Below are positions 1 through 7,066 of a DNA stretch of 36,966 bases, one piece after another. Position 1 is the first letter of the stretch. Each line of letters starts with the position of its first letter. The notes under the pieces are model-generated. The model saw nothing but the letters and a program-made list of their open reading frames with translations. It did no database searches and had not been told where the DNA came from. Source of the stretch: Streptomyces triticagri (GTDB lineage Bacteria > Actinomycetota > Actinomycetes > Streptomycetales > Streptomycetaceae). Both the position numbers and the translations under genes were made by a program. The stretch is taken from assembly GCF_003429565.1 (NCBI RefSeq), contig NZ_QUAK01000231.1, forward strand, positions 1-36,966, given 5' to 3'.

Positions 1-4
1 CGGC

Positions 5-550
5 GTGAGCGGGGACGCGGCTGGCGCAGCAGCCGGGCCGGGAGAGTGCACGGCGGGCGGCGGCACGGACGGCTCCGCGGTGCCCGGCGCCGTGGCAGCA
101 GGCGGCGCCGCGGCCGTGGGCGACCTGGCCTGTGCCCGCGACGCGGCCCTCGTCCTCGATCCGGAGGACGATCAGGCGCGGGTGGCAGCCCTCGACGCGT
201 TCCTGCTCGCGCGCGGGCCGACGCCGGACCCGCGGGCCGACCTCGCCGTCGAACTCGCGGAGCGGATCCGCTCGGAGAGCACGGCGCTGCGAGTGGGGAC
301 CCTGGCCCGCGACGCGGGCCTTTCGGTCCGCTCACTGCAGCGGCTCTTCGCCGCATACGTGGGTGTCGGCCCCAAGTGGGTCGTCCTGCGCCACCGCATC
401 CACCAGGCCCTGGAGCACGCCGAATCGGCCGCCGACGTCGACTGGGCCGCACTCGCCGCCGACCTGGGCTACGCCGACCAGGCCCATCTCGTACGGGACT
501 TCACGGCGACGGTGGGCGTGCCGCCGACCGCGTACGCCCCGCGCAACTGA
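5..550 (+). CDS. AraC-family transcriptional regulator, C-terminal part (5' end outside window)
   Basis: This is the C-terminal part of an AraC/XylS-type DNA-binding protein. A GTG at position 5 is in frame, but the frame is open to the window edge, so the real start is probably outside. Seen: residues 1-60 are Ala/Gly-rich with no recognisable fold. From about residue 75 there are two helix-turn-helix units, the first around TLARDAGLSVRSLQRLF and the second around AALAADLGYADQAHLVRDF, ending in VGVPPTAY, the usual close of an AraC DNA-binding domain. The family normally binds direct-repeat promoter sites and carries an N-terminal sensor domain, which is not visible here. The target and effector are unknown. 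It is convergent with the acetyltransferase gene, with a short hairpin between them. Confidence 0.85.
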   Translation: MSGDAAGAAAGPGECTAGGGTDGSAVPGAVAAGGAAAVGDLACARDAALVLDPEDDQARVAALDAFLLARGPTPDPRADLAVELAERIRSESTALRVGTLARDAGLSVRSLQRLFAAYVGVGPKWVVLRHRIHQALEHAESAADVDWAALAADLGYADQAHLVRDFTATVGVPPTAYAPRN

Positions 551-576
551 GCTCGCCGGCCGCGCGCCGGCAGAGG

Positions 577-599
577 GCTGAGCCCGCCACGGGCTCGGC
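577..599. terminator. Hairpin between convergent genes
   Basis: GAGCCCG at 580-586 pairs with CGGGCTC at 590-596 across a 3-nt loop, and flanking bases extend the stem by about three pairs including one G-U wobble. It lies between the stops of the AraC-type gene and the convergent acetyltransferase and has no T-run. A bidirectional terminator is inferred. Confidence 0.45.
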
Positions 600-602
600 G
601 TA

Positions 603-1037
603 TCAGGCCTCGACCGGCTTGGTGAAGTGGTACCCGCTGATATGCATCCGCTCGCGGAAGTAGAAGCGGTGCGCATCGGAGCGCTGCGCACCCGAGTCCA
701 ACTCGATCCGGTGGCAGGCCAGTTCGCGGGCGCGGACCTCCAGGTGCGCGAGCAGCTCCCGGCCGACCCCGGTCGAGCGCGCCCGGGCGGCGGTCACCAG
801 ATCGTCCACATAGAGCTTCCGCAGCGCACTGGTGTTCACCACGACCCGCCAACCGGCCACGCCGAGGCAGGCACCGTCCTCCGCGTACGCGGCGGTGAAC
901 CGCAGGCCCTGAGCGTGCCCCTCCGCGTACACCTCGCGGAACAGCTCTGCGGTCAGATGCGGGCGGAGCTCACGCAGGACGTCGAGGGCCTCGGCGGCGA
1001 GCCGGGGGTCTCCGGGCTCGAGGTCGGTGATCTTCAT
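603..1037 (-). CDS. GNAT-family N-acetyltransferase
   Basis: A small (144 aa) cytoplasmic GNAT acetyltransferase that should transfer an acetyl group from acetyl-CoA to an unknown acceptor amine. Seen: the core strand LRKLYVDDLVTAARARSTGVGRELLAHL carries the R/S-x-x-G-x-G/A-type acetyl-CoA loop (here ARSTGVG), followed by AHRFYFRERMHISGYHFTK, the typical beta-bulge end with the H-x-F-Y motif. The start chosen is ATG at 1037 (MKITDLEPGD). An upstream GTG at 1067 would add ten residues of weak composition, and no strong ribosome site is visible for either. It is transcribed toward the AraC-type gene. The gap to the TetR gene is 132 bp. The substrate cannot be told from sequence. Confidence 0.85.
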   Translation of the reverse strand: MKITDLEPGDPRLAAEALDVLRELRPHLTAELFREVYAEGHAQGLRFTAAYAEDGACLGVAGWRVVVNTSALRKLYVDDLVTAARARSTGVGRELLAHLEVRARELACHRIELDSGAQRSDAHRFYFRERMHISGYHFTKPVEA

Positions 1038-1169
1038 GCCCGGCAGGGTACGGGCACCCCGGGACACTCCCGCGCCGCGGGTACCGGCCGTCCGCCTCGA
1101 GCGGGACGGGCGGACGGGACGGCCGCGGCGGCCGGGCCGCCCCCCGGCACGGTCGGGTCTCGGGCGAAG

Positions 1170-1775
1170 TCAGGCCTCGGGTGCGGTCAGGTACCGCTGC
1201 ACTGTGGGGGCGAGCCAGGCGATCACCTCCCTCTGCGACATCTCGACGGCGGGCGGGAACCGCAGGACGTACCGCGCGAGTGCCATGCCGAGGATCTGCG
1301 AGGCGGCGAGGGCGGCGCGGCGCGGAGCCTCGGCCGGGTCGGGGCAGACCGCGGCGACGAGCGGACCCAGCTGCTCCTTGAAGATCTCCTGCATGCGGCG
1401 CGCAGCCGCTTCATTGGTCACTCCGACCCGCAGCAGAGCCGTGAGCACCTCGTCCTGCTCCCAGCGGTCGAGGAAATGGGAGACGAGGACGGCCCCCGCA
1501 TGCCGGTCGGCGCCGACGCGGATGCCGTCCAGGTCGTCGAAGCGGAGGTCGATCTCGGAGGCGGCGGCGAAGAGTCCCTCCTTGTTCCCGTAGTACCGCA
1601 TGACCATCGACGGGTCGATCCCCGCGTCACGGGCGATCGCGCGGATCGTGGCGCGCTCGTACCCCTCGGCGGCGAAGCGCTCCCGGGCCGCGTCGAGGAT
1701 CGCGGCTCGGGTGGCGTCGGAACGGCGGGGGGCCGTGCCGCTGGGGTCGGCCTGCGGGGCGAGCTTCTCGGACAT
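1170..1775 (-). CDS. TetR-family transcriptional repressor
   Basis: A 201-aa TetR-type repressor. Seen: an N-terminal HTH at about residues 15-60 (TRAAILDAARERFAAEGYERATIRAIARDAGIDPSMVMRYYGNKEGLF), with the hallmark YYGNKEGLF helix, then an all-helical ligand domain ending near QREVIAWLAPTVQRYL. The ATG at 1775 was chosen. A GTG at 1796 would put seven more residues inside the operator array. It is divergent from the flavin monooxygenase, and the 190-bp gap holds five copies of a 14-bp near-palindrome. The inference is that this repressor controls itself and the monooxygenase, released by a substrate-like small molecule. The ligand is unknown. Confidence 0.9.
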   Translation of the reverse strand: MSEKLAPQADPSGTAPRRSDATRAAILDAARERFAAEGYERATIRAIARDAGIDPSMVMRYYGNKEGLFAAASEIDLRFDDLDGIRVGADRHAGAVLVSHFLDRWEQDEVLTALLRVGVTNEAAARRMQEIFKEQLGPLVAAVCPDPAEAPRRAALAASQILGMALARYVLRFPPAVEMSQREVIAWLAPTVQRYLTAPEA

Positions 1776-1789
1776 GCGGACATCATAAG

Positions 1790-1886
1790 CCAACACGCGT
1801 TGGCCAACAAGTGTTGACAGGATGGGAAAGTCACTCTAAGTTAGCCCACAAGCGTTGACCAACGAGCGTTGGCCAACGGACGTTGA
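1790..1886. promoter_or_regulatory. Array of five TetR-type operators
   Basis: Five near-palindromic 14-mers of form CCAAC-N4-GTTGG/A start at 1790 (CCAACACGCGTTGG), 1804 (CCAACAAGTGTTGA), 1845 (CCCACAAGCGTTGA), 1859 (CCAACGAGCGTTGG) and 1873 (CCAACGGACGTTGA). Copies 1-2 abut exactly, and copies 3-5 abut exactly. The 27-bp gap between the two groups holds most of the promoter spacer and the -10. Binding by the adjacent TetR protein is inferred from location and symmetry. Confidence 0.8.
1814..1842 (+). promoter_or_regulatory. Sigma-70-like promoter of the monooxygenase gene
   Basis: TTGACA at 1814-1819 is a consensus -35, followed by a 17-bp spacer and TAAGTT at 1837-1842 as -10. The -35 lies inside operator copy 2, and copies 3-5 lie just downstream of the -10, so repressor binding would block polymerase. 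On the opposite strand TTGGTC-N18-TAGAGT in the same gap is a possible promoter for the TetR gene. Confidence 0.6.
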
Positions 1887-1966
1887 CGCAAGTTCTGCCT
1901 CATGCGGAGAACTGCCGTCGGCGCCGAGGACTGCCGTTGAATTCGGAGAACTGCCAAGGAGAGGCC

Positions 1967-3457
1967 ATGAACAGCAGCACGGGCACCACCGCGCAGAGTG
2001 ATGTGATCGTCGTCGGCTCCGGCCCCACCGGGCTCCTGCTCGCCGGAGACCTCGCCGCCGCCGGCATCCCGGTCACCGTCCTCGAGAAGCGCCCGGCCAG
2101 GATCAGCAATCTCACCAGGGCCTTCGGCGTGCACGCCCGCACCCTGGAGCTGCTCGACGCCCGCGGCCTCGCCGACGAGCTCGTGAAGACAGGCCGGCAG
2201 ATCACCGACCTGCGCCTGTTCGGCTCCCTCTCCCTGGACATCGGCACGATGCAGTCCCGCTTCCCCTTCCTCCTCTCCACACCGCAGTACGAGGTGGAGA
2301 AGCTCCTGCACCGCCGCGCTGCGCAGCACGGCGTCGTCTTCCGGCACGGCGCCGAGGTCACCGGCCTCGCCCAGGACGCTCAGGGAGTGGACGTCGCCGT
2401 GCAGTACGAGGACGGCTCGACCGCCACCCACCGGGCGGCGTACGTCGTCGGGGCGGACGGCATCCGCAGTGCCGTCCGCCGGGCGACCGGTCAGCCCTTC
2501 CCGGGGCACTCCGTCATCAGCTCCATCGTCCTGGCCGACGTCAGGATGAGGACGGAGCCGGAGATCACCGTCGCGGTGAACGGCTCGGGGGAATCCTTCG
2601 CCTTCGTCATCCCCTTCGGCGACGGGTACTGGCGGGTCGGCGGATGGGACCGCGCGCGGTCCGACATCCCGGACGACGCCCCCGTGTCCCTCGACGAACT
2701 CCGCGGCATCACCCGGCGCGCCTTCGGATCCGACTTCGGCATGCACGACCCCCGCTGGATCTCGCGCTTCCACAGCGACGAGCGACAGGTCCCGCAGTAC
2801 CGCACCGGCCGCGTCCTCCTGGCCGGCGACGCGGCACACACCCACTCCCCCGCCGGCGGCCAGGGCATGAACACCGGCCTGCAGGACGCGGCCAACCTCA
2901 GCTGGAAGCTCGCCGCCGTCCTCCGCGGCGACTCCCCCGACGCCCTGCTCGACACCTACCAGGCGGAGCGCCACCCCGTGGGCCGTGCCGTCGTCCGCAG
3001 CAGCGGGGCCATCATCCGCCTCGCCATGGCGCACACCGCGGCACAGCGCACGCTGCGCTCCCTCCTCACCCACGCGGTCGACGCCGTCCGCCCGCTCCGT
3101 ACCAGGGCGATCGGCCAGATCACCGGCATCGGGCACGCCTACGCCGCACCCCGCGGCGCCCACCGACTCGTCGGCCGGCGCGCGCCGGACGTCGCCCTGG
3201 CCGGCGGGAGCCGTCTCCACGAGGCCCTGCGCGGCGGGCAGTTCGTGCTCATCACGCCTGCGGACGACGACCGCGCGCCGGGTGCTCGCGAGTCCGCGCC
3301 GCCCACCGCGTCCGACGCCCGGGTGATACGGGCCCACTGGGCGGGCGATCGGCGCGGTGCTCTCCTCGTCCGCCCCGACGGCCACGTGGCCTGGGCCTCG
3401 GACAAGCCCGACCCCAGCGGCCTGCGCCGCGCCCTCGGCGAATGGACCGGGGCGTAG
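1967..3457 (+). CDS. FAD-dependent aromatic hydroxylase (PheA/TfdB, RdmE-like class)
   Basis: A 496-aa flavoprotein monooxygenase of the class A aromatic-hydroxylase family, using NAD(P)H and O2 to hydroxylate a phenolic or polyketide-like ring. Seen: GxGxxG dinucleotide motif GSGPTG at residues 17-22 with acidic E40 closing the Rossmann strand, the DG motif GADGIRSAVR near residue 165, and the second FAD motif LLAGDAAHTHSPAGGQGMN with GD at 287-288. The C-terminus ends in ALLVRPDGHVAWAS, typical of the thioredoxin-like tail in RdmE/PgaE-type enzymes. ATG 1967 is preceded by AAGGAGAG and was chosen over an upstream in-frame start at 1883. It sits under the TetR operator array. The substrate is unknown: a catabolic, antibiotic-inactivating or biosynthetic role is possible. 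Confidence 0.9.
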   Translation: MNSSTGTTAQSDVIVVGSGPTGLLLAGDLAAAGIPVTVLEKRPARISNLTRAFGVHARTLELLDARGLADELVKTGRQITDLRLFGSLSLDIGTMQSRFPFLLSTPQYEVEKLLHRRAAQHGVVFRHGAEVTGLAQDAQGVDVAVQYEDGSTATHRAAYVVGADGIRSAVRRATGQPFPGHSVISSIVLADVRMRTEPEITVAVNGSGESFAFVIPFGDGYWRVGGWDRARSDIPDDAPVSLDELRGITRRAFGSDFGMHDPRWISRFHSDERQVPQYRTGRVLLAGDAAHTHSPAGGQGMNTGLQDAANLSWKLAAVLRGDSPDALLDTYQAERHPVGRAVVRSSGAIIRLAMAHTAAQRTLRSLLTHAVDAVRPLRTRAIGQITGIGHAYAAPRGAHRLVGRRAPDVALAGGSRLHEALRGGQFVLITPADDDRAPGARESAPPTASDARVIRAHWAGDRRGALLVRPDGHVAWASDKPDPSGLRRALGEWTGA

Positions 3458-3799
3458 GAGGTCCGGGCTGGGCCGCGGCTCGTGCACCGGCCGACCGGCC
3501 TGCAGGGCACCTCGTCGCGACAGCACAGCACAGCACGGCACCGGCACGGCACGGCACGGCGAGTACAGCGAGGACAACAAGGCCAGCGACGACAGCCAGA
3601 CGCGCGGTGCCGGCGAGAAGGGCGAGGACGGCGAGAAGGGCGAGGACTGTGAGAAGGGTGCGGACGGTGAGAAGGGTGCGGACGGCGCCTTCATGTACGC
3701 GCCATATTTGCACCCCCGCCGGGCCGTTAGCCTGGCTGGGGCACCGGATCCAGACCGCACCGCCATCCACACCGCCCGCCGCAGACCGAGGAGCATCCC
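3458..3799. other. Gene-free stretch with low-complexity DNA
   Basis: The stretch has a CAGCA/GGCAC microsatellite-like tract at about 3518-3560, four 18-bp tandem repeats at 3615-3686, and a weak promoter candidate for the SDR gene (ATTTGC at 3706, 16-bp spacer, TAGCCT at 3728-3733). An open frame crosses it and would encode a Gly-Glu-Lys repeat peptide, but that frame starts inside the monooxygenase gene and has no ribosome site. Confidence 0.5.
3615..3686. repeat. Four 18-bp tandem repeats
   Basis: The units start at 3615, 3633, 3651 and 3669. Consensus is GAGAAGGGYGMGGACKGY: units 1-2 read GAGAAGGGCGAGGAC and units 3-4 read GAGAAGGGTGCGGAC. The pairwise similarity (1 with 2, 3 with 4) suggests two rounds of duplication. 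Confidence 0.9.
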
Positions 3800-4561
3800 A
3801 TGAGCGCCGCCGTCCGAACCGCCGTCGTCACCGGCGCGAGCAGCGGAATCGGCTCCGCCACGGCACGCCGGCTCGCCGCCGAGGGGTTCCACGTCGTGCT
3901 CACGGCACGGCGCAAGGACCGGATCGAGTCCCTCGCGGAAGAGATCCGGGCCGCGGGCCACCAGGCGACGGCGCACACTCTCGATGTCACCGACCGGACC
4001 GCCGTGGACACCTTCGCCGCAGGCCTCCCCCGCTGCGACGTCCTGGTGAACAACGCGGGCGGTGCACTCGGCGCCGACCCCGTCGCCACCGGCGACCCGG
4101 CCGACTGGCGCCAGATGTACGAGGTCAACGTCATCGGCGTACTGCACCTCACCCAGGCCCTGCTCCCAGCCCTGGTCGCGTCCGGGGACGGCACGGTCGT
4201 CGTCCTGAGCTCCACCGCGGGCCACGCCACCTACGAGGGCGGCGCCGGATACGTCGCGGCGAAGCACGGGGCGCATGTACTCGCCGAGACCCTGCGCCTG
4301 GAGATCGTCGGACAGCCCGTGCGGGTCATCGAGATCGCGCCGGGAATGGTGAAGACCGAGGGTTTCGCGGTGACCCGCTTCCGCGGCGACGAGTCGAAGG
4401 CAGCCGCGGTCTACGCGGGCGTGGCCGAGCCGCTCACCTCGGACGACGTCGCCGACACCGTCGCCTGGGCCGTCACCCGCCCGAGCCACGTCAACATCGA
4501 CCTGCTCGTGGTCCGCCCCCGAGCCCAGGCCTCCAACCAGAAGGTGCACAGGGAGCCGTGA
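3800..4561 (+). CDS. Short-chain dehydrogenase/reductase (classical SDR)
   Basis: A 253-aa NAD(P)-dependent oxidoreductase. Seen: cofactor motif TGASSGIG at residues 11-18, NNAGG at 84-88, catalytic serine in VVLSSTAG (about 138), and YVAAK with Tyr151 and Lys155, so the catalytic set is complete. The R37/R38 pair after the second strand favours NADP(H). Length is normal for classical SDRs. ATG 3800 has GAGGAG upstream. The stop overlaps the next gene's start by one base (TGATG), so translation is probably coupled. It closely resembles the YdfG/clavaldehyde-reductase-like SDR group, which acts on 3-hydroxy acids or amino acids, but the substrate is not determinable. Confidence 0.92.
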   Translation: MSAAVRTAVVTGASSGIGSATARRLAAEGFHVVLTARRKDRIESLAEEIRAAGHQATAHTLDVTDRTAVDTFAAGLPRCDVLVNNAGGALGADPVATGDPADWRQMYEVNVIGVLHLTQALLPALVASGDGTVVVLSSTAGHATYEGGAGYVAAKHGAHVLAETLRLEIVGQPVRVIEIAPGMVKTEGFAVTRFRGDESKAAAVYAGVAEPLTSDDVADTVAWAVTRPSHVNIDLLVVRPRAQASNQKVHREP

Positions 4562-4896
4562 TGCCGAGCCCCGACCCGACCCCGTCGCAGAATTCCGCCC
4601 CGACCGAGGACGCCACAGCCGCGCACGAGGCCGCGGTGCGCCGCGCCGGCGAGGCCCTGCAGACGTACACCCTCTCCGCCGAGGGCTGGCGCCAGAGCCC
4701 GAGCGAGACCCTGCAGCGCCTGCTCACCGACCTACGGCACTGGTGCGACGACACCCAGCGGGACTTCGACCGTGCCGTGACCGGTTCCCGCACCCTGCAC
4801 TCGACGGAACGGGACACGGCAGCAGAGGAGTTGGCGGCACGGGAGCCGGCAGCGGAGCCGGCAGCAGGGGGCACAACAGGACGGAACGAGGCCTGA
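4561..4896 (+). CDS. Hypothetical protein coupled to the SDR gene
   Basis: A 111-aa protein that I do not recognise. Seen: residues 1-25 are Pro/Ser/Thr-rich. A helical middle (about 25-80) contains EALQTYTLSAEGWRQSPSETLQRLLTDLRHWCDDTQRDFDRAV with one Cys, and the C-terminus is Ala/Glu-rich. There is no signal peptide or membrane span. The ATG shares its A with the stop of the SDR gene, and its own stop is one base before the start of the next small gene, so all three form one transcription unit. The helical core pattern with conserved aromatic residues looks like a small cytoplasmic adaptor. No function can be assigned. Confidence 0.75.
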   Translation: MPSPDPTPSQNSAPTEDATAAHEAAVRRAGEALQTYTLSAEGWRQSPSETLQRLLTDLRHWCDDTQRDFDRAVTGSRTLHSTERDTAAEELAAREPAAEPAAGGTTGRNEA

Positions 4897-4897
4897 A

Positions 4898-5104
4898 ATG
4901 CCGGACACCCCTGACCGGGCCACGCCCACTCCTGCCGAGACGTCCACCCCGGACGCCGCCGCCCGTGCCGCCGCGGCCGACGCGTACCGGCGCAGCGAGG
5001 AGGAGCGCAGCGAGCGGCACATGTGGTGGTATCTGGCCTACTTCCTGTTCGGCATCCACATCGTCGCGTTCGTCATGATCTACGCGGTCACGCACGCGAA
5101 ATGA
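4898..5104 (+). CDS. Small single-pass membrane protein
   Basis: A 68-aa protein. Seen: a Pro/Thr/Ala-rich N-terminus, an acidic-basic helix (YRRSEEERSERH, about residues 31-42), then one membrane span WWYLAYFLFGIHIVAFVMIYAV (about 43-64) and a short HAK tail. By the positive-inside rule the charged N-terminal part is probably cytoplasmic. It starts one base after the stop of the preceding hypothetical gene and is likely co-translated with it. Comparable short membrane proteins are common in Streptomyces with no known role. Confidence 0.75.
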   Translation: MPDTPDRATPTPAETSTPDAAARAAAADAYRRSEEERSERHMWWYLAYFLFGIHIVAFVMIYAVTHAK

Positions 5105-5184
5105 CTGGTCAGGCCGCCCGCTCCCGGACCGAGGGGCCTAGGTCCACAGCCCGATGTGTGGGCGCCGTTCGCTGATTAGCGTCG

Positions 5185-5673
5185 ATGCCCGTGCAGGCCG
5201 ATACACAGAACACCCCACCCACAACCGAGGACGCACGCCGCCCCGCGGCGGAGCGCCGGCGCCAGACCCTGGACCGGCTCGCCACCGAGCGCGACATCTG
5301 GCTGGCGACGTCCCACCCCGAGCACGGCCCTCACCAGGCCCCGTTCTGGTTCTCCTGGGACGGTCGGGCCGTCTGGGTCTGCACCGGCGCCGCCTCCGCC
5401 ACGGTGCGCAACGTCCGCGAGGAACGACGCGTCCACCTCTCCCTGCCGGACACCGCGGATGTGGTGATGCTCCAGGGAGAGGCCGACTGCTATGCCGATC
5501 AGGACGTCCCCGAGGAGGCGGCGGACCGCTTCACCGCCAAGTTCGGCTGGGACCCGCGCCGTGAGGAGGGATCGTTCGTCTACATCCGCATCACGCCGGC
5601 GGTGATCCGCGCCTGGCGCGACGAGCCGGAGCTGCGCGGCCGCGTCATCATGCGCGACGGCACCTGGCTGTAG
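5185..5673 (+). CDS. Pyridoxamine 5'-phosphate oxidase-like (split-barrel FMN/F420) protein
   Basis: A 162-aa split-barrel flavoprotein. Seen: helix-strand opening DRLATERDIWLATSHPEHGPHQAPFWFSWDGRAVWVCTG, the typical first strands of the PPOX fold, then ATVRNVREERRVHLSLPD and VVMLQGEADCYAD, strands that form the flavin-binding barrel, and a final basic strand near YIRITPAVIRAW. The family includes FMN- and F420-dependent reductases and haem-degrading members. The cofactor here cannot be fixed. The ATG at 5185 has no ribosome site and lies just after TTAGCGT, so a leaderless message is possible. A GTG at 5191 is an alternative. It is convergent with rtcB, with only 36 bp between the stops. Confidence 0.82.
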   Translation: MPVQADTQNTPPTTEDARRPAAERRRQTLDRLATERDIWLATSHPEHGPHQAPFWFSWDGRAVWVCTGAASATVRNVREERRVHLSLPDTADVVMLQGEADCYADQDVPEEAADRFTAKFGWDPRREEGSFVYIRITPAVIRAWRDEPELRGRVIMRDGTWL

Positions 5674-5709
5674 TCGCCCGCCGGGGCGGCCAGGTGCCGT
5701 CGGTATCGC

Positions 5710-6903
5710 TCAGCCCTTCACGCAGACGACCTGCTTGAGCTTGGCGACGACCTGGACGAGGTCCGTCTGCCGGTCGATGACCTGCTCGATCGGCTTGTAG
5801 GCGCCCGGGATCTCGTCGACCACGCCGGAGTCCTTGCGGCACTCGACCCCGCGGGTCTGCTCCTCGAGATCCTTGGCCGAGTAGCGCCGCTTCGCCGCGT
5901 TGCGGCTCATGCGGCGACCGGCGCCGTGCGAGGCCGAGTTGAAGGACTTCTCGTTCCCCAGTCCCTTCACGATGTACGAGCCCGTGCCCATGGAGCCGGG
6001 GATGATGCCCAGGTCCCCCGAGCCGGCCCGGATCGCGCCCTTCCGGGTGACCAGCATGTCCATGCCCTCGTACCGCTCCTCCGCCACGTAGTTGTGGTGG
6101 CAGGAGATGACCGGCTCGAAGGTGACCTTCGCCTTCTTGAACTCGCGGCGCACCACGTCCTGGAGGAGGCCCATCATGATCGCGCGGTTGTACTTGGCGT
6201 ACTCCTGAGCCCAGAACAGGTCGTTCCGGTAGGCCGCCATCTGGGGTGTGTCCGCGACGAAGACGGCGAGGTCACGGTCGACGAGGCCCTGGTTGTGCGG
6301 GAGCTTCTGGGCCACTCCGATGTGGTGCTCGGCCAGTTCCTTGCCGATGTTCCGGGAGCCGGAGTGCAGCATCAGCCAGACAGAACCGGACGCATCCGTG
6401 CAGACCTCCACGAAGTGGTTCCCGCTTCCGAGCGAACCCATCTGCTTGGTGGCCCGCTCCTGGCGGAACTTGACCGCGTCCGCGACTCCGTCGAAGCGCC
6501 CCCAGAACGCGTCCCACCCCGCCGTCGGGAAGCCGTGCAGGCGGCCCGGGTCGACCGGGTCGTCATGCATGCCGCGGCCGACCGGGATGGCCTGTTCGAT
6601 CTTGGAGCGCAGGCGGGACAGGTCGCCGGGCAGGTCGTTCGCCGTGAGGGACGTCTTGACCGCGGACATGCCACAGCCGATGTCCACACCGACGGCCGCC
6701 GGGCAGACCGCGTCGCGCATGGCGATCACGGATCCGACCGTCGCACCCTTGCCGTAGTGGACGTCGGGCATCACAGCAAGGCCCTTGATCCAGGGCAGAG
6801 TTGCGACATTCTGGAGCTGACGGAGCGCGCCGTCCTCGACCGACGCCGGGTCGGCCCACATGCGGATCGGCACCTTCGCACCGGGCACCTCTACGTATGA
6901 CAT
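5710..6903 (-). CDS. rtcB: RtcB-family RNA-splicing ligase
   Basis: A 397-aa GTP- and Mn2+-dependent RNA ligase joining 2',3'-cyclic phosphate (or 3'-phosphate) ends to 5'-OH ends. Seen: GVDIGCG with metal ligand Cys77, GSGNHF with His163, MLHSGSR with His180, SCHHNY with His269/270, RAGSGDLGIIPGSMG (about 292-306) for nucleotide binding, and SASHGAGR with His326, the residue guanylylated in known RtcB proteins. All key residues are present. ATG 6903 is preceded by GAGGTAG at suitable spacing and was chosen over an in-frame start at 6939. No archease (its activator) or rtcA is adjacent. The likely role is RNA repair after damage or toxin cleavage. It is divergent from the first lipoprotein gene. 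Confidence 0.95.
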   Translation of the reverse strand: MSYVEVPGAKVPIRMWADPASVEDGALRQLQNVATLPWIKGLAVMPDVHYGKGATVGSVIAMRDAVCPAAVGVDIGCGMSAVKTSLTANDLPGDLSRLRSKIEQAIPVGRGMHDDPVDPGRLHGFPTAGWDAFWGRFDGVADAVKFRQERATKQMGSLGSGNHFVEVCTDASGSVWLMLHSGSRNIGKELAEHHIGVAQKLPHNQGLVDRDLAVFVADTPQMAAYRNDLFWAQEYAKYNRAIMMGLLQDVVRREFKKAKVTFEPVISCHHNYVAEERYEGMDMLVTRKGAIRAGSGDLGIIPGSMGTGSYIVKGLGNEKSFNSASHGAGRRMSRNAAKRRYSAKDLEEQTRGVECRKDSGVVDEIPGAYKPIEQVIDRQTDLVQVVAKLKQVVCVKG

Positions 6904-7066
6904 AACTACCTCGATCCCCCGAAAAGTCTGAAAGCGCAAAATCTGGAGCCGAGTTCGTCAAAAGGGATAGCGAACCGGCATTCACAGCGGCGCGTGCGAT
7001 ACACATTGTGGTCACTGGCCGCCGGAGGGCGGCAACCTGTTTTCCGTGGCGAAGGGAGCCGGAACC

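Noticed and set aside
3357..3803. Open frame with collagen-like Gly-Glu-Lys repeats
   Set aside because: It starts inside the monooxygenase gene, has no ribosome site, and its repeat peptide simply reads the 18-bp tandem repeat.
1841..4549. Very long minus-strand open frame (902 codons)
   Set aside because: It is antisense to three real genes; at high GC such frames are common and the protein has no domain pattern.
2644..4896. 750-codon plus-strand frame
   Set aside because: Only its final 111 codons (4561-4896) form a plausible gene; the rest is Arg/Pro-rich shadow of the monooxygenase and SDR genes.
5113..5160. Possible short gene or regulatory RNA before the PPOX gene
   Set aside because: No start, ribosome site or stable fold was convincing.
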